Shown: positions 50,950-62,562, numbered from the stretch's first letter. The stretch is DNA of 64,000 nucleotides from Pegea sp. RAD2-039 (GCA_034620365.1 JAQGEQ010000084.1:558001-622000), one strand, 5' to 3'. Numbers and translations: made by a program. Notes: generated from the letters alone by a model not told the origin.

Positions 50950-53900
50950 ATGACTGGTACAGAACTTCAATCAAAGACTACATTAAATGATGAAGTAAAG
51001 AATAAAGTTTTGGAAGCTTTTACAAAATGTCAAGATTCTCAATATAATCTGATGAAGTTGGCAGAGTTGCTTAAGAAATATTATGAAGAGGTATTTTTAG
51101 TTTCAAATTTTAAACTAAATATAAAAAAATTAACTTTTAATTGTAACTAGTTTTAATTTTTTTTAATCAATTTTTTGTTAAAACTTAATTTTAAAAAATT
51201 GATTTTTATAAGGTTGAAAAAAGATTTTATTAATCTTAAAAACTTTTCAATCTTACAGATATCTAAAAAAGAAAGTAAACAAGAGAAATTTGTGTCTACT
51301 TTCAATCATTGTGTTGTTTGTGGGTTGAATACTGCAAATACAGACTCTTTAGCTGAACGCTACATCCAGTTCATTACAACATTTGCAGCCTTATTTGCAA
51401 ATACAGAAGATGAAGATTATGAGGAAGATGATGATAATGTTTATAATAATCTTTTGATTTTTATAACTTTGCCGAAAGTAGAAAATTGTTTTAGATGAAT
51501 TTTTTTTTCAAATATTTTGATTTCAGTTTCTCAGTAGTAGCAATAAAACCGTCCGTTATCGATCTTGTCAACTTGTTCATGGTCTCTTCTCCGCGATTCC
51601 TACTTACGCTCAACTAGATGAACACATCGTCACCTTGTAAACATTTCAGATCAATATTTTTCAACTTTTTAAATTTTTTTTTCATCTATAGATGTACAAA
51701 AGCGATGCTAGAACGAATCAAAGACAGAAATTCAAACGTCCGAGCCCAAGCCGCTCGAGCCCTGGTCCGGTTACAGCAACCACGTCTGTTAAATTGTCCT
51801 ATTATTAAAGGTAGAAATGACTTTTTCCTCAATTCAACATCAGATAATTTTTTGATCTTCATCTCACTTGTCCAAATGATTAGAAGGGGGACAAGTCAAA
51901 TGAACATAAGGGTTGGTCCTCAACAAGTGGTTTTGCGGTCTGTTCTAGTAGTTTCCTCAACCTTAAATTCTTTTTCATCTAACATAGTTTTGAATCTTCC
52001 TAAATTATCAAATCAAATAACTGATATCATGATCAATGGTGTTATTTGCAGCTTTTTTGTTTCATTTGGAATGTGATGAGAGTGCTGCTGTGCGAATGAT
52101 GGTCGTTTCTACAATTGCGATCACGGTTCGAACTCTTCCAGCTGTTTTAGATCGAGTAAGAGATGTCTCAGCAAATGTTCGGAAAGCCACTTTTAAGGTC
52201 AGTGGCTAAGTGGTTGCTAGCTAAGTTCTTATTCAAGTGTTTTTTTAGATTATCTCTCAAAAAGTGAGCATGCAAGCTTTAAAGAATGAACAAAGATTGT
52301 ATTTGGTAGTCCATGGTTTATCAGATAATTGCTCAATGGTCAGAAAAAGATTCGTTACAGATGTTCTTCTGATTTGGTTGTCTCAAGTCAAGGTAATTTT
52401 ATTTCATCTTTTGATCTTTATCATCTTATCTTAATTTTCTAGGATGATCTTGAAGTGTTCTTGAGGGGTTTGGATGTTGTAGGAGCTAATGAGACTTCAA
52501 TTTCTGCTTTAAAAGCGATTTTAGCGTCTCAAGGAACTTCAGTAGTTGATAAGTTTCAACTACTCGATGACAAGTAAGATTTGATCATCATTTGCTTCAT
52601 CAGCTAATGAATTGTCAACAGCAATCTAATTCCAATCGACAAACTCTCACCTGAATCAGTTACTTATTGGAGCGTTTTATGTGATTTCATGAGAAGTGAG
52701 AATCTGTTGGAATCTTTGGACCGCCTTCTACCCAGTACCTTTATATTTGCTGAATTCATCTATAGATATTTTGAAAAGTCAGTTCTTCTTCTGATATTCT
52801 TTTAATCTTTATTCATTTGTCTTCTAATTTAATTAATATTTTTTTATCCTTATTTCCAGACTTCTTCCTTTTATGAGCAAACCTCCTCAGTTAGATGAAG
52901 ATGAAGAAGATGCAAAGGTTGAAATTGAATTTGTGATGGAATCTCTGCTGAAAATGGCTTCGAAGCTAGACTTCTCTGATGTAGCTGGTTTGAATCGGAT
53001 GCAAGAAGTGGTTATCGCATTGATACCTCAAGTTCGACTGATTATATTCCCAAATATGTTCAAAGCACTTGCTGAGTTGTTTGTATTTCTTAGCCTACTA
53101 CACAGGTAGGTGACGCCTCAAAACACCACGCCATCAACTTTTTTACATTTCATTGTGATGTAGAAGTGAATCTGAAGGCATCGATGCTGTTGCTCGGGTG
53201 ATTTCGGATCTAAGAACCCCACAAGATCAAAATCAGGATGTTGGTCAGTGTGGTGTAAGTGATGAAGAAGTTGATGAGCTAAGAATGAAGGTAAAGGTAC
53301 AAAATTTAAGCCAACAAAATTTCAAACCTGTGTTGATGTCCAGAAAGCAAAAATGACAGTTGAACTTCATGAGTTAAAAGATCAATTAGAAGTTCTGATC
53401 AACGAGAAAAAGTTTGAAGAAGCTAGTGTGTGTCAGAAAGAAGTGAAAAAATTAGAAGATGAAATCGAAAACCTCCAAAAACAATTCAACAACAAAAACA
53501 ACAACGATATGACATTAAGTGAAGACGCATACGAAAAGGTCGGTCGTCACGTGTTCTTGGTTGCTAGTAGTAACCAAACTTGTGTTGTAGAGCGATGATA
53601 ATACAATTTTGAAGTGTCTTCGAATAACAACCGAAATTGCAAGAAAGACTTTTTCGAATCGATGCACAAGGAAGGTTGCCGATGGAATCAGTCCGACTTT
53701 ATTGACTCTTATCGACTCCATCGTCCTTCGAGCTTTCTTTAGCTCACTTGCAGTTATAAGACAGGAAGCTGTCATCGCTCTCGGAGCTTCCTGTCTCTTC
53801 TGCAAGAAGCTGGCTGCTCAACACTTTACACTTTTCATGAAAGTTGCTGAGGTAGACGTTTATGTAATACGAGTTGAGTCTATCAAAATTATTTGTGATT

Positions 53901-55574
53901 TCATTCGAATATTCGGCTGTCGCGCGCTTCTTGAACCTAACTACGAGGTTAGTTACCATAGCAACCATCTGGGATATGCAAATATCAAGTAAATATCGAC
54001 AGGTTGAAGACAATGAATATGATAATGAAAGCGCAAAAAATCTGTTGATGAACAAATTTGTGACGATGATTAATGATGACGTAAGTGATGATGACATCAG
54101 TGGTTGTCAATATCAACCAGTTTCGACATCAAAATTTGCTTTCAGGAATTTGAAATACGAGAAGCAGCGATTTCGTTGCTTGTACGAGTCATGGTTTCTC
54201 ATCAGGTACTTTCCCCCCACATATTTTGTCAACTCATCTTACATTGGCACAATCCACTTACGGTTAGTGATCCAACAATCATCGAACTTATTGGAAACTT
54301 CCTCGATACTTTTCCAAACATGTCGCGGTAAATAAAATCTAAAAAGCCCGCCAATATTGCGATTCAGCTCGATTTTGTACAGATTAGCTCATGATTGTGT
54401 ACAGAGTGCTTTTATGCCAACTCTTCGTGTGCTCGTCAATCCACCAAAATCATCTCCGTACTCAGCTGTCAATATAAGCACTCTCATCTCCATATTTCTC
54501 ACAATCACATCTCCATCAATCATCTTATCGGCTTGGAAGACCAAACGTTGTAATATCAGTGGTTATGATTGGGTAAGTGACGTCATCAGCGCGATTGTGA
54601 CGTTATCGATTAATTATTTATCTTTGTTGACAGTTAAATGAAGGTTCAGCACATGATAATATTGCCGTGATGTTATCAAATGAAGTCTTATCAGACCCGA
54701 CAGCGCCACATGTGGCCACTTTGTGTGGCGCGCTGCTTAAACTCCAACTTAATTCAGATTTGAAAGAAAATATCAAAGATCTGAAAGTTTTATGCGATAA
54801 TATGCTCCTGGTTAGTTGCTAAGTGGTTGGTTGCTAAGTGGTTGGTTGCCAAGTGATTGGTTGCTAAGTGGTTGGTTGCTAAGTGGTTGGTTGCCTAAGT
54901 GATGATTGGTTGCTAAGTGGTTGGTTGCTAAGTGGTTGGTTGCTAAGTGGTTGGTTGCTAAGTGGTTGGTTGCTAAGTGGTTGGTTGCTATTGGTTGCTA
55001 AGTGGTTGGTTGCTAAGTGGTTGGTTGCTAAGTGGTTGGTTGCTAGGTGATTGGTTGCTAAGTGGTTGGTTGCTAAGTGGTTGGTTGCTAGGTGATTGGT
55101 TGCTAAGTGGTTGGTTGCTAAGTGGTTGGTTGCTAGGTGGTTGGTTGCTTAACAACTATTCATTGTTGACAGGAGGTTGAGGACAAACGAGCTTTAAAAT
55201 ATATTCGTGAGTTTCAATACAGCCTACCATCATATGATGATGACGTCACTGTTGATGATGACGTCACTGCTGATGATGACGTCACAAATGTTACCATTAA
55301 AGGTTGGTTTTTAAAACTTAAAAAAATGCTTGTCTGAATTTTGTCTTTAGTTGATGACGTCGCTACTTCCAGCGATTCTTCACGATCGAATGATGTCACA
55401 GCGACACCTTTGTTAAGTCGTAATTCAATGACGTCATCATCTCAAACGTCAAATTTCACGTCAGGAGGTTTGAGAACTCCAAAAAAAAGAAGACAAAATT
55501 TTAGTGTTTCTCCGCCTCCAAAAGCCGCTGGTCAAATATTTGTTACTCCGCGCAAAGTGAAAAAAGATCTTTAA
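50950..55574 (+). CDS. NCAPG: Condensin I subunit CAP-G, 18 exons
   Basis: HEAT-repeat subunit of condensin I, needed for mitotic chromosome compaction. Exons: 50950-51090, 51259-51477, 51527-51636, 51692-51810, 52052-52197, 52249-52392, 52443-52572, 52622-52777, 52860-53105, 53164-53290, 53343-53538, 53591-53947, 54003-54080, 54146-54327, 54383-54572, 54634-54810, 55173-55302, 55351-55574; 3072 bases, 1023 aa. Diagnostic parts are KTVRYRSCQLVHGLFSAIP, KAMLERIKDRNSNVRAQAAR, the VTYWSVLCDFMRS block, a coiled coil (TVELHELKDQLEVLINEKKF), LILHWHNPLTVSDPTI and EGSAHDNIAVML. The basic C-terminal tail (TPKKRRQNFSVSPPPK, VTPRKVKK) may hold CDK-type TP/SP sites. Intron 16 contains a minisatellite and exon 17 an in-frame repeat. 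Confidence 0.96.
54811..55152 (+). repeat. Minisatellite filling NCAPG intron 16
   Basis: About 23 copies of a 15-base unit, TTGGTTGCTAAGTGG, begin right at the 5' splice site (CTG|GTTAGTTGCTAAGTGG) and run almost to the acceptor. The right half shows a higher-order 45-base period (units ending AAGTGG, AAGTGG, AGGTGA). Units 6 and 12 differ in length. Confidence 0.97.
55236..55288 (+). repeat. In-frame 18-base repeat in NCAPG exon 17
   Basis: Three copies of GATGATGACGTCACTG plus two bases encode D-D-D-V-T repeats (YDDDVTVDDDVTADDDVT). Each copy contains the palindrome TGACGTCA, or nearly so, the cAMP-response-element core. Confidence 0.95.
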
Positions 55575-55985
55575 AAAGTTTCTCAAAACTAAATTTATAT
55601 AATTTATTAGTAATTACTAAATTTGTTATAAACTAAATTATTTATTAAAAAGGTGAACTAAGATTTCTAACATTTGAAAGTTTTTGGAATATTTTAGAAA
55701 AAGAAGAAAAGCTTGAATCTCTCCATTTAGTGGATTTTTAAATTAAAAGATTTTTTAAAATTAACCATTTGTTATTTACCTTTTTTTAAAGTTGACGTTT
55801 TTTGACAATGTTTCTTATTATTGTTTTATTTTTCTGTTTTGATTTCCGCATTTTTAAATTGAAAAAATAATAAGTTGTTTAAAATTTAATCAATAAAAAG
55901 ATGTAGAAACAAATAGAGTTTTGTTGATATATGAATCAAGTACGATTGTATTTGAACTTTACCAAGTCCAATATCTACTTCGTAA
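55575..55985. other. NCAPG 3' side
   Basis: AT-rich 3' UTR and spacer. An AATAAA-like signal (TCAATAAAAAG) lies near 55890. Nothing else seen. Confidence 0.45.
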
Positions 55986-55993
55986 ATAATTGT

Positions 55994-56165
55994 AGCATAA
56001 CCAACATGGCTGTTTTCGGTAAGAAAACAGATTGGATATTTGGTAAAACACCATTATAAGTGATAGTGACACCACGGAGTAACTAAGTGACGAGGAATGA
56101 TTCTGCTCTTCTTGTTGTCACGAGCAACATTTCCCGTTAATTCTAATACTTCAGCACCAAGATAG
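55994..56165 (-). pseudogene. Histone H2A pseudogene fragment
   Basis: Read on the minus strand, this gives [20 protein letters not shown] then IIPRHL, then after a deletion [20 protein letters not shown]. These are the middle and C-terminal parts of H2A. About 15 codons are missing between IIPRHL and GVTI, covering the acidic-patch residues, and the frame changes there. The N-terminal half is absent. It keeps the canonical NKKSR, which the intact copy at 62.7 kb has lost. It is not functional. Confidence 0.92.
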
Positions 56166-56699
56166 TTTATTTATTCTAAAATATTCTTATGAAAAGGACA
56201 GATGAACAAATATTGATAATTAAAATTTAAATAAACTAAAAAAAACGTTTGACAAACGGTATTGAAAATAAACAACACTACTTTATGCTTTACAAAAAGA
56301 TATATAAATATACATACTTGTCTATGTATCCTTTGAATGATATCTACCTATGCGATAGGATAATCTTCTTTTATACCATTCAAACCTTTAAGGTTTGAGA
56401 AACTTTTTGCACAACAACACGGACCAAAAACAAATTGTCGTTAATCACTTGATGGATGTGAGTTGTCTGCTCCTTACTAAGAATAATATAAATCCTGTTT
56501 ATGGTGCCTGAATCCTTCAGCCTTTAATACACCAATAGCAGAATCGCACAAATAATCATTAAAACATATATGTGCAAAACAACTTCGGAAGTTGATATGC
56601 CCAGATATAATGTCTCTTTTTCTCACATAAAACACGTAGTTGATATTTTTTTAAAAAGCTAGATTTTTCTAAATCATGAGGTTCGTTACTATTTTAAAC
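56166..56699. other. Spacer between histone fragments
   Basis: No gene recognised. A short perfect hairpin (TCAAACCTT-T-AAGGTTTGA) lies near 56382-56401. Confidence 0.4.
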
Positions 56700-56820
56700 A
56701 AACTCTTTTAATGACCTTTACTGTCGGTTTTGTTTGGTCCTTACTCTTGAACTTTATTAAATTTACTGCTTCTCCTGCAGCTTCAATCAATTTACAAGCG
56801 CCGAAGCCGCGCCCGTCTTG
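56700..56820 (-). pseudogene. Possible histone H1-like fragment
   Basis: The minus strand gives QDGRGFGACKLIEAAGEAV then a lysine-rich stretch (KFKSKDQTKPTVKVIKR). This resembles the end of the H1 globular domain (Q..GTGASGSFKL..KAASGEA) followed by the basic tail. The GC content is well above its surroundings, and an H2A fragment lies 530 bases away in the same orientation. The match is short and partly out of frame, so the call is tentative. Confidence 0.35.
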
Positions 56821-56935
56821 AAATGATATTTACATATGCGACAAATTAAAGTTTATCAATCACTTTTATTAATGCTGTTCAAAAATTAAAAAAAGTGAAG
56901 TACATTTATGATAAATAATCAATGAAAATTTGAAT

Positions 56936-58396
56936 TTAATTTTGGTCAGCTTCTAGTAAACAAGAATCAATAGAAGGATCTATTTCTATCACAGCATTGT
57001 TGAGAGCTACTAATTTTTTGGTTTCACTTTTAACAACTCGAAACAGATACAAAGGATGAATTAATGTGGAAAAACTTAGAAGTAAAAAGCCTGAATAAAG
57101 AAAAATAAGATTGTTATTCAATACATGAGATAAAAACAAATTTATTGGATATTGGAGTAGAAGGAAAAGTCCACTTAGTCCAGTTGTAATCGAATACAAA
57201 CTGCCAAAATGTTCTGTTGGTAGGCACATGTTTATAAACGAAGTAGTTGTACCATAGAACAAAGCACGTGTGAAAGAAATTAAGAGAAATGTTAATAACT
57301 GAACTTTAGAGTTTGGTACAATACTTAAGGCAAGCGCTAAAACTAAAGTGAAATTACAAACTAGTTGAGCTATTGCTACAGCTTTCACTTTAGCCATCAT
57401 AAAATTCATTTTCTTTTTATAGAACTTTAATATCAAATCAATAATAGCGCCACCTATAGGAGAAAATATTATTTCACTACAAAGCTGAATGCCAAAAATT
57501 GTTGTGTAAGTTGTAATTTGATGTTCATTATTTAACTTTGTTTTAATCCAAAAATTAAAGTTTCCAATAAAAAACATTAAAATCAATTTTATGAGACATG
57601 TGAAGTAAACGTTTGACCAAAACTTCAATTTCTTCAACGAATATATTAAACTATTTTGAGATAATAAGCCGGCTCTTGAGTTCAATGTTTTCTCATTTTC
57701 TGATTTCACCTTTTTTCTCAGTTTTTCAGTAAAACAAGAAAGCTCTTTGTACCCATATTTATATCTTGATGGAAACTCAGAGGGCAGAGTTTTTTTGGGC
57801 ATGAGTAAAAAGGTACGAAAATGAAACAGCAGGCTAAAAATTGAAAGGAAGTAAAACATGTGGTTAAGTTTAAAATCGAGTCTATACAAAGATTTGACAA
57901 TCAGAAAAACAATTGAAGACGAGTTCATTGATCCGCAAATAAGATTGATTATTGATCCCTTGCAGCCTTCTGAAAATCCAGCAATTGCAAGGTTGGTCAC
58001 CAAGACTCCAACACCTCCGAAGGAGATCAATGGAAAAGCAACAAATAGTAGAAAGGAACTTATAGATGGCTTTGCAATAGCTGCAAGCAAGAATCCGGCG
58101 CCTATCATTGAAAGCATCAACGTTCTTGTGAACCAAATTCCATATTTATCCATCAAAAAACCGGGAATAAAGCTGATGATTAGTGAAAGACCAGTCGAAA
58201 TAGAAAATATCAAGCTTAGAGAGTCTTTTTGTAGATCACATTCTTCCCTCACAGTCGATTTGTTGTGACAATTTTCAAAAAAATAACCTTCATTAATTAG
58301 TATTGGAGAAATAAAAGACCAACCAAATACCACCCCACAGTAGAATGCAGTTTCAAACAAAGTTGTTATAATTGTTGCTATTATCTGAACACTCAT
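56936..58396 (-). CDS. SLC43A3: SLC43A3-like transporter (equilibrative nucleobase transporter family), intronless
   Basis: Multi-pass MFS membrane protein of 486 aa starting at the ATG in ATTATGAGTG; the three upstream codons lack an ATG. It aligns along its length with vertebrate SLC43A3: FYCGVVFGWSFISPILINEG (FAGVLFGWPSLVFVFKNED), KDSLSLIFSISTG (DERFSLIFTLGS), FVAFPLISFGGVGVLVTNLA (FLAMPMLTIGGILFLITNLQ), RTFLLMPKKTLPSEFPSRY (RTFLLMPRGHIPYPLPPNY), SFTRALFYGTTTSFINM (VISRSFLYGSNAAFLTL) and LPTEHFGSLYSITTGLSGLF. Twelve membrane helices are expected. SLC43A3 carries purine nucleobases, while its relatives SLC43A1/2 carry large neutral amino acids. Sequence favours A3, but substrate is inference. 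Confidence 0.9.
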   Translation of the reverse strand: MSVQIIATIITTLFETAFYCGVVFGWSFISPILINEGYFFENCHNKSTVREECDLQKDSLSLIFSISTGLSLIISFIPGFLMDKYGIWFTRTLMLSMIGAGFLLAAIAKPSISSFLLFVAFPLISFGGVGVLVTNLAIAGFSEGCKGSIINLICGSMNSSSIVFLIVKSLYRLDFKLNHMFYFLSIFSLLFHFRTFLLMPKKTLPSEFPSRYKYGYKELSCFTEKLRKKVKSENEKTLNSRAGLLSQNSLIYSLKKLKFWSNVYFTCLIKLILMFFIGNFNFWIKTKLNNEHQITTYTTIFGIQLCSEIIFSPIGGAIIDLILKFYKKKMNFMMAKVKAVAIAQLVCNFTLVLALALSIVPNSKVQLLTFLLISFTRALFYGTTTSFINMCLPTEHFGSLYSITTGLSGLFLLLQYPINLFLSHVLNNNLIFLYSGFLLLSFSTLIHPLYLFRVVKSETKKLVALNNAVIEIDPSIDSCLLEADQN

Positions 58397-61140
58397 AATG
58401 TACAAGTTCCCTTATTGAAGAAATTTTTAAGATGAAATAACCAACAAGCTTACTCTGAAAAGATTTTGTTTATTGTGATTAGGAAAGAATCATCTAGTTA
58501 TGAATTATGAGTTTTAGAATCATATGCTTCACTTATTGTTATATTTGTAATAATAGTGTTTGTAGAAACTCAAGAGCTGCATTTTAAAATATCTTTTTTA
58601 TGATTATTTTTTATATAAAAAATTAATAAAATAAATATTCAAAAATTATGGCGCATCATTATTTGTAATCTCAAAAAATATTTCTTGTATATTAAACTCT
58701 AAACATCACACTAATATATTGATAATATATTATTCAAGATTTTATCATACAGTTTAAATAATTAAAAGTTGGTTGTATATTAACTAATTGTTAGTTGATT
58801 AGCTTAACTTTTCTTCACATTTATCTAATCTCCAACTAAATAATAAATCAAATAGTAAATAAAAACACAATTTTAAAATTACTTAATCGTATTTTATGAA
58901 GCTTTATATTTTAGTTCAAAGTAAACTGAGCTATAAATCGTATTTTGATAAACCACCTTATCATAATACCACAAGAGCAACATAGTGACCAAAAAAACAA
59001 AGTTCAAAAATAGTTCTCGTTTTACTATATCATTTTATCCTGCTTTCTCTGTAAACAAATTGTACAATTTGTATTCTGATAAATATTTAACAAATGTTTA
59101 CTTATTCTTTTGATAAAAACTGTCAAAAAATAATTGTTAAAAAATAAAAACATTCAATTATTTACTTATCTTGTAATTGCTTACAATATAATTTAACTAA
59201 ATCTTATGTAGTTGGTTTTTCATCAGAATAAACTATTAAAAAATCGCAGATTTATCATTATTTATAACAAACAGAATATTAGCAGTAAAGATAAAGATGG
59301 TCAAAATTATTATTTAACTTTGACAAAATTAGATCTTTTTTTTGGGGTTGATGAATAATTTTATAAATCCCATAAAAAATAGTTTAATTTTACTGCATAT
59401 TCAAAAAACTTCAAAATCAATAAAAGCAGATCAGTTTCAACATTATGTTTGATTTACAAGAATTTCTTTGGAAAGTTACTAAAACCAATGACAAAAATAG
59501 CTGATTACTAACATTAAAAGTTGGTTAGCCTGAGTTTATTTGCTCTTTTTAGAGTTAAGATCTACTTTTGTATCAACTTTATAAGAAGTTTATATGTGAT
59601 TATATTGTAAATTGATTGAGGAAATTTTTTGAGGAATAGATTTAGAAATGCTAAGTTCGAGAATAATTTTGAAATTAATATTTTAATCCACAAGACGTTC
59701 TTCAAATTTTATTAAAGTTGAATTATTAGATTAACTAAAATGACATCAAAAGATAAATCAGAACTGATCTAAAGACTTAATAATTCTACAAAGAAGCTAA
59801 ATCTTGACAGCAAAACCTTTTAGAAGATTTAAATCTAGCAAGTTAGTCAATTCTCAAATGAAATCAGCTAGTTACAAGCTACACAAATACATCATCTGCT
59901 CGTGTTGTGAGGATATAAATTTGAAAAATATTAAATGTTTCTTAAAACTTCCAAACTTATTTTTCACTGATTTTAACTTAATATACTACATTAAAGTTGG
60001 ATTAAATTTTAAATCAAATCTCGTAGAAAAATCTTCAAATTTAAAAAATTGTCTTTAATTCATTGAATGATGGAGTTCGCACGAAAAAAGCGATTTTCTA
60101 TTCGACTTAATCAAGATGAATAATAAAGCAACTCTACGTGCGATTGGACGTAATAAATGAAAATGTTTTCAATAACTTCTAAATCCTTATCAACCTCTTG
60201 GAGCTTTAAGGTTGAATTTCGATTTCAAGAGTATTTGAGAACCCAATTTTTTGCACCAAATTAACTTCAGAAAAATAAGCCAATAGGGACTAAATACTCA
60301 TAACTGAATGAATTGGATGCTCATAACCATGGTAACGACGGACATATTTGTGCAAGATGCAGCTTGGAAAAACTCCTTAAAGAGTTCGTCAGTTATTTGT
60401 CTGCAATATTGATTTTTCATTTATTTTACTAGAAAGCGAATACATCTTTGTGTCGAATGAAGTGAATATGGAAGCAATCTTCTAAGAATTTACTCCCAAA
60501 TTGGGGTAGTTTTGCTCGGCGACTTCACTTTCAAAAAACCAACAAATCTTTGCTTTTAAGACTCTCTTTTCGCTCATCATCTGACTGTATCTTTATCGAT
60601 CACAGCATAATAAGATCAGAAATTTTGCATCTAGTCTCATGATAATAAAGACTATTTTTATTTAAGCTAAAAATAAATCCATCTAACCTATAAAAATATC
60701 GAACTCTTCAACCAAGTCACTAATATGTCTCAAAAGATCAGTCAGCTCGATGAATTGCCGGTTGTATTTTCAAGATGAGGCAGTTTTCTCTAAAGCAGAT
60801 ATATTACTTCTGGCACACCTAATTTTTCCTTGTAAAGAGTTTTTAAAAATAAAAGATGATAATCTCAACTATAAACTCCAAATCATCTCCTTTTCAACTG
60901 TATGCTTCTAGTCACTCAGACTTAACTTTTCTGATCAAACTTTTTGCCATTTAGCCATAACATGATTAATACAAAAAAGTAATGAAATTGACATTATAAT
61001 TAAGTTATTTACTTCTATAAGAATTTTTAAACATTTTTCTAAAGCTGCATTTGAGAACCACTGACTTTAGGTACTTCAAAAAATATCCCACAACTTAACC
61101 AAGGTTTTGAACCTTAAACTTGTCCAGATATAAAAAAATT
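58397..61140. other. Intergenic
   Basis: About 2.7 kb. AT-rich and without supported exons. A minus-strand block at about 60090-60185 weakly resembles the start of histone H4 (see rejected items). A plus open frame at 59804-60058 is unrecognised. Confidence 0.4.
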
Positions 61141-61735
61141 GAGATATCCATTAACGTTGCAGCTAGGAACACCAGTTTCATTGACCAGTCCAAGATTCGA
61201 AATCTTTTGCCGTCTTAAAAACTTCTAACAGGCAATCAAAATCAACAGCTGCGTCGTTAAGTCTGTAGATAAGTTGTTTATCTCGGCTCAAGATCAACAT
61301 GATTGCCTCCATAGAAGACGAGATCAACAGCGGGACCTGTTTGTCGAAGGCTAACGAAAATTAACTGGACACCTTTCATTTTCGTTGCCTTAGTCGTACC
61401 CTACGTATAAGGTGGCATCAAAAGATCTCAAATGAGGAAGTCTCGAAGCGCACTGGTCTGACAGCAATGTATAGCATGTTAAACAAGGAAAGGCTTCACT
61501 GGCTGCGCCAAGTCCGTCGGATGGAAGATGATAGGTGAGCTATCAAAAGGTAAACGTAACATCGTCGAGCGTCCTTATCTCCGCTTTAAAGATACTTGCA
61601 AGCGTAATACAAAATCCCTTAACATTGATACCAGCGATTGGAAAGATATCACAGCAGATTGCTTCAAGTAAGGCTCTCTATTCCGCAAACAGTTGAAAAA
61701 TTAATTTCGAGAAAAGAAGAAGATTAAAAAACTTT
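61141..61735 (+). mobile_element. Decayed RTE-like LINE, 3' part
   Basis: GC-richer block whose broken plus-strand frames read LHWLRQVRRMEDDR, then KGKRNIVERPYLRFKDTCKR and DTSDWKDITADCFK. This matches the C-terminal region of RTE-type ORF proteins (RWAGHVxRMxDxR ... GKRSxGGQKKRFKDxLK ... WExxAxDR). It has stops and frame changes. It is the same class as 7.2-8.5 kb but a different, apparently younger copy. Confidence 0.8.
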
Positions 61736-62162
61736 TCTTGTTATTCTGCATTTCACTGTGCTTTGTTTTTAACAACATCTCTTGTGCACACTCAACATGG
61801 TCGTACTCAGTCGAAGCAGGCTATTATTATTGTATTAAATTGAATTTTACGTAAAAAACTACAACTTTGCGAAAGTGCAAATTCTTAGTCAAATGCATTG
61901 AACTAATAAACTGTAAAGATGTTTAACTTATTTTGAATAGTCAACTGATAATATGTAATAATCAAATCTTTTTGTCAATTGTTTTTATTGAGCGAAACTA
62001 GTTTTATAATTTCTGGATTTATCGAAACTCTATTGATTACCTTTTAATCTTAATAAATAAGTTTATGACGATCCAATTGGCAAGTAAAGCAGTCAATAAC
62101 GTCTGTAAGTCTAAATAGATTTTCTAAATTAGTTTAAAAAATCACTCTTGAAATTTACAATA
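61736..62162. other. Spacer before the H3 fragment
   Basis: Tail of the LINE remnant and AT-rich spacer; no gene recognised. Confidence 0.4.
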
Positions 62163-62252
62163 TTGGCGCATAGAAAACAGGTTGCCCGTAAATTAACTTG
62201 TGGCAAGCAACTAGTTACTACTAAAAAACAATCCAGTAACTTACCGAATAGA
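62163..62252 (+). pseudogene. Histone H3 N-terminal pseudogene fragment
   Basis: The plus strand reads LAHRKQVARKLTCGK then QLVTTKKQSSNLP, matching the H3 tail ARTKQTARKSTGGK(APRK)QLATKAARKSAP. A four-codon APRK deletion and many substitutions are present, and the ATG is TTG. At nucleotide level GTTGCCCGTAAATTAACTTG follows H3 closely. The rest of H3 (fold domain) is not found downstream. It lies about 500 bases upstream of the intact H2A on the same strand. Confidence 0.8.
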
Positions 62253-62562
62253 TTCAATAATATTTGGCCAAGTTACAAGTTCTTTTCCTATATACAAGTA
62301 GCATCTATTAAAAAAATTGTTATAACACTTTTAAGTTTATAAAATTATTAATTCGTGTAAGCGAAAAACATACATAAGAATTAAAAGAATAATTATTTTT
62401 AATATTAATTTATTATTTAATATTTTAATATATTAATACTTTTAAGAAAAAGGCAAAAATCAGAAAGCCATTTTGGAGATTTTAAGTTAAAAAGTTATAA
62501 ATTATGCAAACTAAAACATCGATAATATTAACTTAATTAATTTTATGTAAAGCCTGCTTTGG

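Noticed and set aside
52100-52120. GGTTCGAACTC, a B-box-like sequence
   Set aside because: It lies within NCAPG exon 5 and has no tRNA structure around it.
54977-55180. Plus open frame of repeated W-L-L-S-G
   Set aside because: It is only the translation of the NCAPG intronic minisatellite.
57858-58268. 136-codon plus open frame
   Set aside because: Antisense shadow of the SLC43A3-like coding region.
60090-60185. Minus-strand stretch resembling the histone H4 start (ENIFIYYV, then IARRVA) near other histone fragments
   Set aside because: Only scattered nucleotide matches with several gaps; too weak without an alignment score, so not called a pseudogene.
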